Of a DNA stretch of 64,000 bases, positions 34,449 to 42,616 are shown piece after piece. This DNA comes from Sphingobium cyanobacteriorum (GTDB lineage Bacteria > Pseudomonadota > Alphaproteobacteria > Sphingomonadales > Sphingomonadaceae). Where the stretch lies: contig NZ_JAUQOM010000012.1 in the NCBI RefSeq assembly GCF_030580935.1, positions 1-64,000 of the forward strand, read 5' to 3'. The position numbers and the translations under genes are program-made. The notes under the pieces are model-generated. The model did no database searches and had not been told where the DNA came from. It worked only from the letters and a program-made list of their open reading frames with translations. Position 1 is the stretch's first letter; every line of letters starts with the position of its first letter.

Positions 34449-34943
34449 GTGACGGCGCCGCTTCTGCCGCCACCTGCCCAGTATCTGCGTGATGACGCGA
34501 TCAGGGGAGGGATGGACCTGATGTTCTTTGCTCACCGATCCCATCTGGCTCATGTCGATACCGAGCTGGCTAAGCAGAACCTCGGGCGGGCACACCACCG
34601 CGTTGTTTATTTCTTGGGGAGGCATCCCGAAATTTCCGTCAGCGAACTCCTGGACGTTCTAAGCGTCACCAAGCAATCGCTTGGCAGGGTCATGAGGGAC
34701 CTCATGGATCGCGGGCTCGTCTCCGGACGGGTCGGGGAGCGCGATCGTCGTCAGAAGCTGCTTTCTTTGACCGATAAGGGACGAGCGCTAGAAAACGCGC
34801 TTTTCGAGCATCTCAGGAGCAACATGGCGAACGCTTACCAAGCGGCAGGAGAAACAGCCGTCACGGGCTACTGGATTGTTATGCAGCAGCTCATGCGCGC
34901 CGAAGCACGGGAGCAATTCCGCCGGCTGCACTCCAGACAGTGA
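34449..34943 (+). CDS. MarR-family transcriptional regulator
   Basis: A 164-residue MarR protein: winged helix SVSELLDVLSVTKQSLGRVM and RDLMDRGLVSGRVGERDRRQ (wing with the conserved DxRxx type loop). It follows the pump genes by 36 bp on the same strand, so it is likely an autoregulated local repressor of the efflux operon. Start GTG 34449 behind GGAGGGG is taken; the N-terminal 30 residues are longer than the classical family. Confidence 0.87.
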   Translation: MTAPLLPPPAQYLRDDAIRGGMDLMFFAHRSHLAHVDTELAKQNLGRAHHRVVYFLGRHPEISVSELLDVLSVTKQSLGRVMRDLMDRGLVSGRVGERDRRQKLLSLTDKGRALENALFEHLRSNMANAYQAAGETAVTGYWIVMQQLMRAEAREQFRRLHSRQ

Positions 34944-34964
34944 TCGCCGCAAACAGATGCCGGA

Positions 34965-34994
34965 CCAGGTCGAAGGGGGGCTTCATCGACCTGG
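34965..34994. terminator. Stem-loop between convergent marR and DUF4142 genes
   Basis: CCAGGTCGA (34965-34973) pairs perfectly with TCGACCTGG (34986-34994) across a 12-base loop. Its position at the convergent junction suggests a bidirectional transcript end, but neither side has a U-run. Confidence 0.5.
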
Positions 34995-35009
34995 CCCGGC
35001 CGGTTTCAC

Positions 35010-35579
35010 CTATCCTGCAAGCCCGGAGGGGGTAAGGGACTTGCCAGTGGTGAGCTCGTTCTCCAGCACCGGGACCGCAGTGCCGGCGACCTGCTGCAGC
35101 GCCGGATCGGTTCCATCCTGCGCGTAACCCTTGTGCACGGCCCATGCGGCCTGCTGGACCTGCGCGGACTGGGTCAGATACAGATTGTCGAACGCGCTTT
35201 TGGGCGCCTTCTGGAGCAGCTTGAGCAGGGCGGCTCGGTCGGCGGACAGGCTCGAGGGCGGCGCCTTTATCGTGCGCTGATCGTTCTTCAGCGCCGCAAG
35301 TAGCGCCTGGTGGCTGCTCTGCGTTTCCGCCAGCACGCGCTTGGCATAGGCCTTGACGTCATCCCGCTGCGCGCGTGTCGCGGCGAGCTGCGCGGCCTTG
35401 ATCTGGTAAAGGTTGGCGTCGGCCGCCGCGAGCACGTAATTGGGTCCGCTCTGGCTCGCGATCGGCGAAACGCCGACGTCGGCGCTGGTCATCGTTCCCG
35501 AAGTGGCGGGCGAAACGGCCTGCGCCAACACTGGTATCGGCGCCAGGGTGAGCAACGCAGCCACTATCGCAGTCTTCAT
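35010..35579 (-). CDS. DUF4142 exported protein
   Basis: A 189-residue protein with a signal peptide (MKTAIVAALLTLAPIPVLAQ) and a DUF4142 helical domain (YVLAAADANLYQIKAAQLAA, VKAYAKRVLAETQSSHQALL), a ferritin-like four-helix bundle fold often found in periplasmic stress proteins. Metal ligands typical of ferritins are not obvious. Function unknown. Divergent from the DUF4403 lipoprotein gene. ATG 35579 is preferred to the long upstream frame because it begins the signal peptide and has GGATC-type purines before it. Confidence 0.85.
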   Translation of the reverse strand: MKTAIVAALLTLAPIPVLAQAVSPATSGTMTSADVGVSPIASQSGPNYVLAAADANLYQIKAAQLAATRAQRDDVKAYAKRVLAETQSSHQALLAALKNDQRTIKAPPSSLSADRAALLKLLQKAPKSAFDNLYLTQSAQVQQAAWAVHKGYAQDGTDPALQQVAGTAVPVLENELTTGKSLTPSGLAG

Positions 35580-35721
35580 TGAGATCCTCCATTGGTGTTG
35601 TGAGGCGTTGACCGAAATCAACGAGCTGAACGATAAGGAAACGGAACGGTTCCCTTTCTCTAAACTCGTTTGGTGAACCCACTGGATGGATGGCCGCTCG
35701 GACGGCTGGAGGTGCGCGGCG

Positions 35722-37296
35722 ATGAAGAACACGACGGCCAGGGGGACCGTTCCCGCGCCGGCAGCGTCAAAAGCTGAAGCGCCAGGCCGGACTGCCGGGT
35801 CCTTCTTGCGCAGGAGCGAAGTCTCGAGTGCCTCGATCGCATCCGTCCTGCTCTGCGTCGCCTGCCTCGCTGGCTGCGACCGAACGCCTCGCCAGGCGCC
35901 GCCGCGAGCGACGGACACGATCAACGTGCCACCGCAGACGTCCACCGTCGATGTGCCGATCGTCGCGGACCTGGACAAGCTGGCCCGAAGCCTCGAACAG
36001 GCGATTCCACGTCGCCTCTGGTCGATCGACAAGCCGGGGCAGACCTGCCTTCCGCCGAAGAAGGTCAAGATCCTCTTCGCGAAGATAAAGACGCCCGCCA
36101 TCCAGTGCCGCATCACCGGCACCGTCGTCCGAGGGCCGCTGGTGCTGGAGGGCTCGGGAAAAACGATCATTGTCACCATGCCGCTTCACGCCGCGATCAG
36201 CGCGCGCGACGTGGGAGGCGTACTCAGCCGGGAAACGGCCGAGGCGGACGCCCGCGTCCGGGCTGTGATCAGGCTCGACATCGCCCGCGACTGGTCGCCG
36301 CGCGGCACGGTGTCGATCGCCTACGACTGGACCGACGAGCCCCACGTCGACTTCCTTGGCCAGCGCATCGAGTTCACCAGCAAGGCTGACGCCAAGCTCG
36401 CCGGCGTCGTCGCGCGCCTGGAGCGTTCGCTGCCGCAGGAACTCGGCAGATTGCAGCTGCGCGAGCAGGTCGCGCAGGTCTGGGGGTCGGCGTTCACCTC
36501 CGTCCAACTGAACCGGGCGAACCCGCCGGTGTGGATGCGGATCACGCCCCGGCAGTTGAGCTACGGAGGCTACACCATCTCGCGCAACCGGGTGAACCTG
36601 GCTCTAGGGCTGACGGCAGTTACGGAGACGTTCGTCGGCGACCGGCCACCTGATCCGCAGCGCCGGCCGCTCCCCGACATGACGCGCACGCAGCCCGGAC
36701 CCGGCCGCATCCTGTTCGCCATACCCGTCATCGCCGACTATCGTCAGCTGGAGCCGGTCCTCGCCAAGGCATTGGTGAAGCGGTCGCGCCGCCCCTTCGA
36801 AGTGCCCGGTGTCGGGGCCGTGCGCGCGCAGTTCCACCAAGTGACCATCTACGGCACGACGGGCGGCAAGATCGCAGTCGGGCTTCGCTTCAGCGCGGCA
36901 GCCGAAGGCGGGGAGCCTTCGCGGGGCACGATCTGGCTTACCGCCACGCCGCGCAACGCCGTCAACGATCGCCGTGTCGCGTTCGACGATCTCACCGTCG
37001 CCAGTGTGACCGACTCGGTCCGGACAAGCCTGCTGCTGAAGCTTGCCAACACTCCCGGCATATCTGGCACTGTGTCAGCCGCGCTGACCCAGAATTTCGA
37101 AAAGGATTTCGACAAGCTGTTCGGCAAGATCACCCGTGCGATCGACGAGAAACGTATCGGCGACCTGATCGTGCGCGCCCGCATCACGGACGTGCGGACG
37201 GGCCAGCTGAAGGCGGCGGGGCAAGGCGTCTACCTGCCGGTATGGGGGCGCGGCACGGCCACGATCGGCCTTGCGCCACGGCGGGCCGGAAATTGA
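35722..37296 (+). CDS. DUF4403 outer-membrane/periplasmic lipoprotein
   Basis: A 524-residue protein with a lipobox (SVLLCVACLAGC) after an unusually long charged N-terminus, then two repeats of the DUF4403 fold (PIVADLDKLARSLEQAIPRR and IPVIADYRQLEPVLAKALVK), related to BPI/TULIP-like lipid-binding domains. Possibly binds lipids or hydrophobic compounds at the outer membrane. ATG 35722 has GGAGG 9 bp upstream and is preferred to 35686. Confidence 0.83.
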   Translation: MKNTTARGTVPAPAASKAEAPGRTAGSFLRRSEVSSASIASVLLCVACLAGCDRTPRQAPPRATDTINVPPQTSTVDVPIVADLDKLARSLEQAIPRRLWSIDKPGQTCLPPKKVKILFAKIKTPAIQCRITGTVVRGPLVLEGSGKTIIVTMPLHAAISARDVGGVLSRETAEADARVRAVIRLDIARDWSPRGTVSIAYDWTDEPHVDFLGQRIEFTSKADAKLAGVVARLERSLPQELGRLQLREQVAQVWGSAFTSVQLNRANPPVWMRITPRQLSYGGYTISRNRVNLALGLTAVTETFVGDRPPDPQRRPLPDMTRTQPGPGRILFAIPVIADYRQLEPVLAKALVKRSRRPFEVPGVGAVRAQFHQVTIYGTTGGKIAVGLRFSAAAEGGEPSRGTIWLTATPRNAVNDRRVAFDDLTVASVTDSVRTSLLLKLANTPGISGTVSAALTQNFEKDFDKLFGKITRAIDEKRIGDLIVRARITDVRTGQLKAAGQGVYLPVWGRGTATIGLAPRRAGN

Positions 37297-37407
37297 GATC
37301 TCTGCTGCAGCCTTGACGCCTGCTTGATCGTCCCAGCGGCAACGCTGCAGCCTCTTTCGATCTTGGCAGAACTATTCAAAGGTCAAATCAAATCATCCGG
37401 CTCTGTC

Positions 37408-38064
37408 TCACGGTATCGTCGGACGCGCATCGCTCTGCTTGGTCGCCCGGTGGAGGGCTGTGACGCGCTTGACTTGTGCGATGCTGCAACCCGCCAGCGC
37501 CGCCGTTTTCGCTATGCTCATCCCAGCCTCACGAAGTGAGACGATGCGGCGATGATGGGCCAAGTCTGGTTTTCGACCGGTGTAGCGTCCCTCCCGCTTG
37601 GCGATCGCTATGCCTTCCCGCTGCCGCTCGCGGCGCAGTTCGTAATCATCGCGAGCGGTCTGAAGCGCAACCCTCAGTAACATGTCTTGAATTGCCTCTA
37701 GGACGATGCGCGTCACCCCGCCATTGTCCTCGGCAAGATCGGTAAGATCCACGATTCCTGGTACGGCTAGCCTCGCTCCCTTGTCGCGGATAGCGGTGAC
37801 GAGCCTCTCCGCCTCAGCCAGCGGCAGGCGACTGATCCGATCGATCTTTTCGGCGATAACCACTTCGCCCATTTGCAGGTCGGCTATCATGCGAAGCAAC
37901 TCGGGCCTGTCAGGACGCGCGCCGGAAGCCTTCTCGCGATAAACAGCTGCGACATAATACCCCGCGGCACGCGAGGACACGACCATCGCCTCTTGTCGTT
38001 CAAGATCCTGCTCGTCGGTGCTGACGCGCAGGTACACGCGAGCAGCGCGGACTGTCGTACTCAT
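37408..38064 (-). CDS. Serine recombinase (resolvase/invertase), candidate tniR
   Basis: A 218-residue small serine recombinase. Catalytic Ser in ARVYLRVSTDEQDLERQEAM, conserved IAEKIDRISRLPLAEAERLV, and a C-terminal helix-turn-helix (EAGMSIAKTAALAGCSIAQV). In Tn5053-type elements TniR resolves cointegrates at a res site; here it stands 28 kb from tniABQ near the right end, pointing away from it. A res site would be expected at 38065-38290, but I could not identify one with confidence. Confidence 0.87.
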   Translation of the reverse strand: MSTTVRAARVYLRVSTDEQDLERQEAMVVSSRAAGYYVAAVYREKASGARPDRPELLRMIADLQMGEVVIAEKIDRISRLPLAEAERLVTAIRDKGARLAVPGIVDLTDLAEDNGGVTRIVLEAIQDMLLRVALQTARDDYELRRERQREGIAIAKREGRYTGRKPDLAHHRRIVSLREAGMSIAKTAALAGCSIAQVKRVTALHRATKQSDARPTIP

Positions 38065-38297
38065 GTTGGCTCCGTTGGGTACACCCTTGTGAGCCACCCC
38101 TGCGACAGCCGGCTCGGAATAGCAAGCACCGATCCTGTCGAGCCTAGCTCAGGAACCCAGGCCTAAGTAGCTGCCGGGCACGGATATGAACGATCATCGA
38201 TCACCAAACGCGTTGAAGAGCTTCGCTTTGCGCTATCCGTCAGTGCCGATGTCCGGTAAGGTCTGGTGGTTGGGTCAGCCAAGCGAGTTCGGTGCAA

Positions 38298-38546
38298 ATG
38301 GAAGCACAGAGGGTTAAGATTGTGGACGGAGGTAAGCTCGTGATCCCGGCAGCAATGCGCCGCGAGCTCGGGATCACCACGGGTGACACCGTTCTCGTCG
38401 ATGTGGACGATGGCGAGTTGAGGGTACGTTCCGTGCCTAAAGCACTGGAACGTGCTCGCGCGATCCTGCGCAAGTATGTGCCCGAAGGCGTCGGCTTGGC
38501 TGACGAGCTGATCGCGGAGCGTCGGCGTGAGGCGGAGCGTGAGTAG
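38298..38546 (+). CDS. AbrB/VapB-type antitoxin
   Basis: An 82-residue protein with a swapped-hairpin AbrB domain (VKIVDGGKLVIPAAMRRELG, TTGDTVLVDVDDGELRVRS) and a C-terminal helical, Arg/Glu-rich tail for toxin binding. The start may also be GTG 38292. It overlaps the PIN gene by 8 bp, the standard order of a type II module. Confidence 0.88.
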   Translation: MEAQRVKIVDGGKLVIPAAMRRELGITTGDTVLVDVDDGELRVRSVPKALERARAILRKYVPEGVGLADELIAERRREAERE

Positions 38547-38937
38547 CAAGGTCGTACTCGACGCCTCCGCCCTGCTCTGCGTGCTGAACGACGAACCTGG
38601 GGCGGATCGGGTAGTCGATGTCCTGACCCGCAGCATCATTGGAACGGCCAACCTTGCCGAGGTCGTCTCCAAGCTTCGGGACCGAGGATTGCCGCTCGAC
38701 GAGGTGCGTGAGGCGCTTGGCGGGCTGCACCTCGATGTCCGGCCGCTCTCTCCTGGCCAGGCACTAATAGTCGGCGACCTCCGGCCATCAACGAAGGCGC
38801 TTGGTCTGTCCCTCGGCGACCGGGCATGCCTCGCTTTGGCAATAGACCTGCAAGCGGAGATGTTCACGACGGACGGACCGCTGGCGAGTGCCGAGGTCGG
38901 CATCAGCATCACCAATGTGCGACCGCTGGCAGAGTAG
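38539..38937 (+). CDS. VapC-like PIN-domain ribonuclease toxin
   Basis: A 132-residue PIN protein. Acidic metal-binding residues: D in VVLDASALLCVLNDEPG, E in TANLAEVVSKLRDRG, D in LGLSLGDRACLALAIDLQ, and a late D (TTDGPL). It cleaves RNA when unopposed by the antitoxin. In a transposon it would act as a stabiliser (addiction) of the element or its carrier plasmid. GTG 38539 is used; GTG 38527 is possible. Confidence 0.88.
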   Translation: MSSKVVLDASALLCVLNDEPGADRVVDVLTRSIIGTANLAEVVSKLRDRGLPLDEVREALGGLHLDVRPLSPGQALIVGDLRPSTKALGLSLGDRACLALAIDLQAEMFTTDGPLASAEVGISITNVRPLAE

Positions 38938-39166
38938 TCGCACATTCGTGCTTTTGGGTGCGGATCGGCAGATTGCCATGCAGAAAGGGCGTATGTGACC
39001 GAGCAGCAAGCGCCGACGCGCAACGGCAGACGCGGAGTTAGCCGGGACCAGAATACAGGTGACGTAACACGGGCGCCGAAGCTCTCTCCGCTCAACCCAC
39101 CCCTTTCGTTCCCTGTCCGTTCTGGGTATGGTGCAACAGCTGCGAGCGGCGCAGGATCAGTGGGTC

Positions 39167-39949
39167 ATGGCTGAAACCGAGATCGAATGGACTGACGCGA
39201 CATGGAATCCAGTCGCCGGCTGCTCGATCGTGAGCGCCGGCTGTAGTCATTGCTATGCGATGGAAATGGCGCGCCGTCTCGAAGCGATGGGCGTCGAAAA
39301 ATACGTCGGGCTCACACGGCGCAGCGGCCGGCGCACCATCTGGCAAGGTGTCGTGCGCGAGGATCCGGCCGCGCTGACAATCCCATACCGTTGGAGAAAG
39401 CCGCGCAAGATCTTCGTCAACTCGATGAGCGACCTCTTCCACGAAGGCGTCAGCGATGCGTTCATTCGGGCTGTATGGCAGGTCATGCGCGAAACGCCCC
39501 GTCACCACTATCAGATACTCACCAAGCGCCCTGAGCGCATGGCGGCGGTAGTTACCCGACTGATCGGTGACGTCCTACCCAACGTCTGGTTGGGCACCAG
39601 CATCGAGGATGCCGAGGTCGTGAGGCGTGCCGACTACCTTCGCGCGGTGCCTGCAGCCATCCGCTTTATCTCGTTCGAGCCGCTGATTGGGCCGGTTGGC
39701 GCGATTGATCTCACTGGTATCGATTGGGCGATCGTGGGCGGTGAAAGTGGCCGCTCAGCGCGACCGATCCGCGAGGCCTGGGTGGATGAGATCCATGATC
39801 AGTGCATCGCCTACGAGACAGCCTTCTTTTTCAAACAATGGGGCACCTGGGGTAAGGACAACAAGAGGCGCTCCAAAAAGGCGAACGGACGCGAATACCG
39901 CGGGCAGACCTGGGATGAAATGCCCAGCGGTTTTACAGCCGCTCTATGA
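39167..39949 (+). CDS. DUF5131 (phage Gp37/Gp68 family) three-Cys-motif protein
   Basis: A 260-residue protein with the typical opening IEWTDATWNPVAGCSIVSAG then CSHCYA, giving the three-cysteine motif C-X7-C-X2-C of this radical-SAM-like family, and later KIFVNSMSDLFHEGV, YQILTKRPERM, NVWLGTSIEDAE, FISFEPLIGP and WAIVGGESG. All family landmarks are present, so it looks intact. Biochemical function is not established; members are common on phages and mobile elements and sit beside TcmP as here. The gap to tcmP is 24 bp. Confidence 0.9.
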   Translation: MAETEIEWTDATWNPVAGCSIVSAGCSHCYAMEMARRLEAMGVEKYVGLTRRSGRRTIWQGVVREDPAALTIPYRWRKPRKIFVNSMSDLFHEGVSDAFIRAVWQVMRETPRHHYQILTKRPERMAAVVTRLIGDVLPNVWLGTSIEDAEVVRRADYLRAVPAAIRFISFEPLIGPVGAIDLTGIDWAIVGGESGRSARPIREAWVDEIHDQCIAYETAFFFKQWGTWGKDNKRRSKKANGREYRGQTWDEMPSGFTAAL

Positions 39950-39973
39950 TCAGCTTGGAAGCGCCAGGATTGC

Positions 39974-41224
39974 ATGGCCGAGAAACCCTATAGCTGGGCG
40001 AGCGGGGCGACGCTCGAGGATCACTCCCGACGCAAGCACAAGATACTCGGCGAGTATTTCGCACAATATCTTGGCGTCCGCTGTCAGCTCCCTCAGCAGA
40101 CCCAGTTCCGGCTGGCGATCGTCGATGGTTTCGCGGGCGGTGGCCGGTACGCCTGCGGCACACCAGGTTCGCCGCTTATCTTCATCGAGGAGCTGCGGCG
40201 TGCAATCGACACGATCAACACGATGCGCGCGGCACAGGGTTTCGGCCTCGTGTCGATGGAATGCTTGCTCGTGCTCAACGATCAGAGCCCGGCAGCGATC
40301 GACAGCCTGCGCGCCAACGTTGCGCCGCTCCAGGCCGAGATCGTCGGCAACGTGCCCCGGCTCCATCTCCGGGTCGAGTATCTGACCGAGAGCTTCGAGA
40401 CGGCCTATCCTACGATCAAGAAGCTGCTCGCGCAGGGACGCTATCGCAACCTAATCTTTAATCTCGACCAATGCGGTCATAGTCACGTCGAGCGTACTAC
40501 CCTTCTCGACATCATGCGGTCGAACCCTTCTGTCGAGATATTCTACACGTTCGCTATCGAGGCGCTGCTCTCCTTCCTGCAGAAATCAGACCCGGTGCAG
40601 CTTGCCGCGCAGCTTCGTCCGTTCGGGATCGAAGCTACCGAGCTCGAGCAGCTTGAAGGGGCGATGAGCAAGAACCTGTGGCTTGGCGCAGCGGAGCGGC
40701 TCGTGTTCGAGACCTTTCGGACCTGCGCGCCGTTCGTAAGTCCATTCTCTATCAATAATCCGGGAGGGTGGCGCTACTGGCTGATCCACTTCGCGAACAT
40801 CTACCGCGCCCGACAAGTCTATAATAACGTACTCCATCAGAACAGCACCACCCAAGCGCACTTCGGCCGGTCTGGGCTCAACATGCTGTCCTATGATCCG
40901 AGCCACGATGGTGGTGCGCTGTATCTCTTCGATCTCTCTGGTCGCGAAGAGGCTCGCAACCAGCTGCTCGTCGATATTCCGCGCCTAATCTCAGAGTCCG
41001 GCGATGTCATCGAAGTGGGAGATTTCTACGAGGGCATATACAACGCAACGCCAGCCCACACCGACGATGTGCATCAGGCGATAATCGAGAACCCCGATGT
41101 TCAAGTCATTACGCCCGGAGGCGGCGAGCGCCGCAGCGCGAATGCTATCGGTGTCGGAGACGTGCTGAAGCTCAAGCGCCAGAAAAGCTTCTTTCCGATG
41201 TTTCTCAACGCGGGTGGAAACTAA
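39974..41224 (+). CDS. tcmP: TcmP, three-Cys-motif partner protein
   Basis: A 416-residue protein recognised by the N-terminal pattern SWASGATLEDHSRRKHKILG, YFAQYLGVRCQ, FRLAIVDGFAGGGRYACGTP (a Rossmann-like start, methyltransferase-type DGFAGGG), and NLIFNLDQCGHSHVERTTLL. TcmP proteins are defined by co-occurrence with the three-Cys-motif (DUF5131) family. The reaction is unknown; the DGFAGxG loop suggests S-adenosylmethionine use. Last cargo gene: it ends 24 bp before the right-end repeat array. Confidence 0.9.
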   Translation: MAEKPYSWASGATLEDHSRRKHKILGEYFAQYLGVRCQLPQQTQFRLAIVDGFAGGGRYACGTPGSPLIFIEELRRAIDTINTMRAAQGFGLVSMECLLVLNDQSPAAIDSLRANVAPLQAEIVGNVPRLHLRVEYLTESFETAYPTIKKLLAQGRYRNLIFNLDQCGHSHVERTTLLDIMRSNPSVEIFYTFAIEALLSFLQKSDPVQLAAQLRPFGIEATELEQLEGAMSKNLWLGAAERLVFETFRTCAPFVSPFSINNPGGWRYWLIHFANIYRARQVYNNVLHQNSTTQAHFGRSGLNMLSYDPSHDGGALYLFDLSGREEARNQLLVDIPRLISESGDVIEVGDFYEGIYNATPAHTDDVHQAIIENPDVQVITPGGGERRSANAIGVGDVLKLKRQKSFFPMFLNAGGN

Positions 41225-41248
41225 GATCGGCCTATTCGGAAAGCTGAT

Positions 41249-41286
41249 CGTCCACTGTTTCAGGCAAACGTCTACCGCTTCAGGGC
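41249..41286 (-). repeat. Internal TniA-binding-like repeats, right end
   Basis: CGTCCACTGTTTCAGGC (41249-41265) is an inverted copy of the unit TCCTGAAACAGTGGACG; CGTCTACCGCTTCAGGGC (41269-41286) is a degenerate copy. Together with the terminal unit they mirror the three-site array of the left end. Confidence 0.8.
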
Positions 41287-41306
41287 GAGCCATGCAGTGG
41301 CAGTTC

Positions 41307-41332
41307 CGTCCACTGTTTCAGGAAAACCTACA
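41307..41332 (-). repeat. Right terminal inverted repeat of the transposon
   Basis: Reverse complement matches the left terminus at 23 of 26 positions and ends in ACA (TGT on the other strand). GATCC at 41333-41337 directly outside it is the second copy of the target duplication. Confidence 0.92.
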
Positions 41333-41387
41333 GATCCGATAGCCAGTCTGCGACCCCGAAAGACCGTACGGACCTGATCGAACCGAC

Positions 41388-42503
41388 ATGCCTAGCGACG
41401 CGACGAACCAGCCGGCGGCCAAAGGCAACGACCTTGATGCGATCGTGGCCGGTGCGGTGGTGGTGCTGGATCAGGTCACTTCGCTCGAGCCTTACCTTCC
41501 CGATCTCTCGCCTGGCGACCGCGAGCGCGTCGACGCCTATGTCGGCCGCGCCTCGGCGGATGCGACGCTGCGCGCATACAAGTCCGACTGGCGGCTGTTC
41601 TGCGCCTGGTGCGCCGAGGCAGGATATCGGCCGCTGCCAGCGACGCCGGCAACCGTCGCCGCGTTCCTGACGCTGCTCGCCGAGACCGGCTTTTCGCCGC
41701 GTGAGCCATTGCGCACTAAGGGTGGTCGGATCATCCCGCGCCAGGAACCGCGGCCACTCGGCAAGGCGACGATCGGCCGACGCCTCGCCGCGATCGTGTT
41801 TGCGCATCGCGCCGCTGACATGGAGCCGCCGACCACCCAGCCTGATGCCTCCCGTCTGGAAAAAGCGCTGCGCGCGATCCGCAAGGACAAGCGAGACGAG
41901 CTGCCCGCCAAAAAGCGTGCCGCCGATGGCGACGTCCTGCGCGACATGCTGCGCAGCGTTATCGGCGAAGATTTGCGCGCCTACCGCGACCGCGCGCTGC
42001 TCGCGATTGGCATGGCGGGCGCGTTTCGGCGCTCCGAGCTGGTGGCGATCACGGTCGGCCGCGTTTCGGAGGACAGCCGCGGGCTGCTAGTACGGATTGG
42101 GTCGTCGAAGACCGACCAGGAAGGCAAAGGCCATACCGTCGCGATCCCCGACGGCCGTCGCCTCGAGCCGGTGCGGCACTACCGAGCCTGGCTTGAGTTG
42201 GCGGGGATCAGCGAGGGGCCGGTGTTCCGCAAGCTGACCCCGCAGGGCCGGCTCACCGACAAGGCGATGAGCGCGCAGGGTGTTGCGCTGGTAGTGAAGG
42301 CGGCGGCGCTGGCGGCTGGCTACCCGCCCGAGCTGTTTTCAGGCCACAGCCTGCGCGCCGGGTTCCTTACCGAAGCTGGTCGGCAGAATGCTAACTTGTT
42401 CAAGATGAAGGAGCATAGCCGCCACGCGTCGCTCGAGATGGTCGCCGAATACGTCCGGGACCACGAGCGCTTTCGCGAACACGCCGGCGAGGGCTTCCTA
42501 TGA
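41388..42503 (+). CDS. Tyrosine recombinase/integrase
   Basis: A 371-residue phage-type integrase: N-terminal SAM-like domain (VDAYVGRASADATLRAYKSD) and catalytic domain with Arg in AGAFRRSELVAITVGRVSE, HxxR in FSGHSLRAGFLTEAGRQ, a His in KEHSRHASLEMVAEYVRD and the nucleophile Tyr in AEYVRDHERF. Catalytic residues appear complete. It lies 55 bp outside the transposon; the insertion separated it from its upstream region at 5634-5961. It probably belongs to the island or plasmid rather than the transposon. Confidence 0.9.
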   Translation: MPSDATNQPAAKGNDLDAIVAGAVVVLDQVTSLEPYLPDLSPGDRERVDAYVGRASADATLRAYKSDWRLFCAWCAEAGYRPLPATPATVAAFLTLLAETGFSPREPLRTKGGRIIPRQEPRPLGKATIGRRLAAIVFAHRAADMEPPTTQPDASRLEKALRAIRKDKRDELPAKKRAADGDVLRDMLRSVIGEDLRAYRDRALLAIGMAGAFRRSELVAITVGRVSEDSRGLLVRIGSSKTDQEGKGHTVAIPDGRRLEPVRHYRAWLELAGISEGPVFRKLTPQGRLTDKAMSAQGVALVVKAAALAAGYPPELFSGHSLRAGFLTEAGRQNANLFKMKEHSRHASLEMVAEYVRDHERFREHAGEGFL

Positions 42504-42616
42504 CTTACGGCAAGGCGGGCAGGCATGTGCAGGCACATGCGAACGAGCCCGGTGGACCTACCCCGCTGGCGCGGCGCTTACTGACCCGCGTACGAGTTTT
42601 GACAACCTGGTGAGAC

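Larger units (their letters stand above)
5962..41332. mobile_element. Complete 35.4-kb TniABQ (Tn5053/Tn402-like) transposon with catabolic and efflux cargo
   Basis: The ends are 26-bp inverted repeats: 5962-5987 reads TGTCGGTTGTCCTGAAACGG onward and the reverse complement of 41307-41332 reads TGTAGGTTTTCCTGAAACAG onward, 23 of 26 identical and beginning TGT as in this family. GATCC stands immediately outside both ends (5957-5961 and 41333-41337), the 5-bp duplication expected of TniA/TnsB-type transposases. Further copies of TCCTGAAACAGTGGAC lie inside each end. tniA, tniB and tniQ start 104 bp from the left end; a serine recombinase (37408-38064) could act as cointegrate resolvase. About 30 cargo genes lie between. 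Confidence 0.93.
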
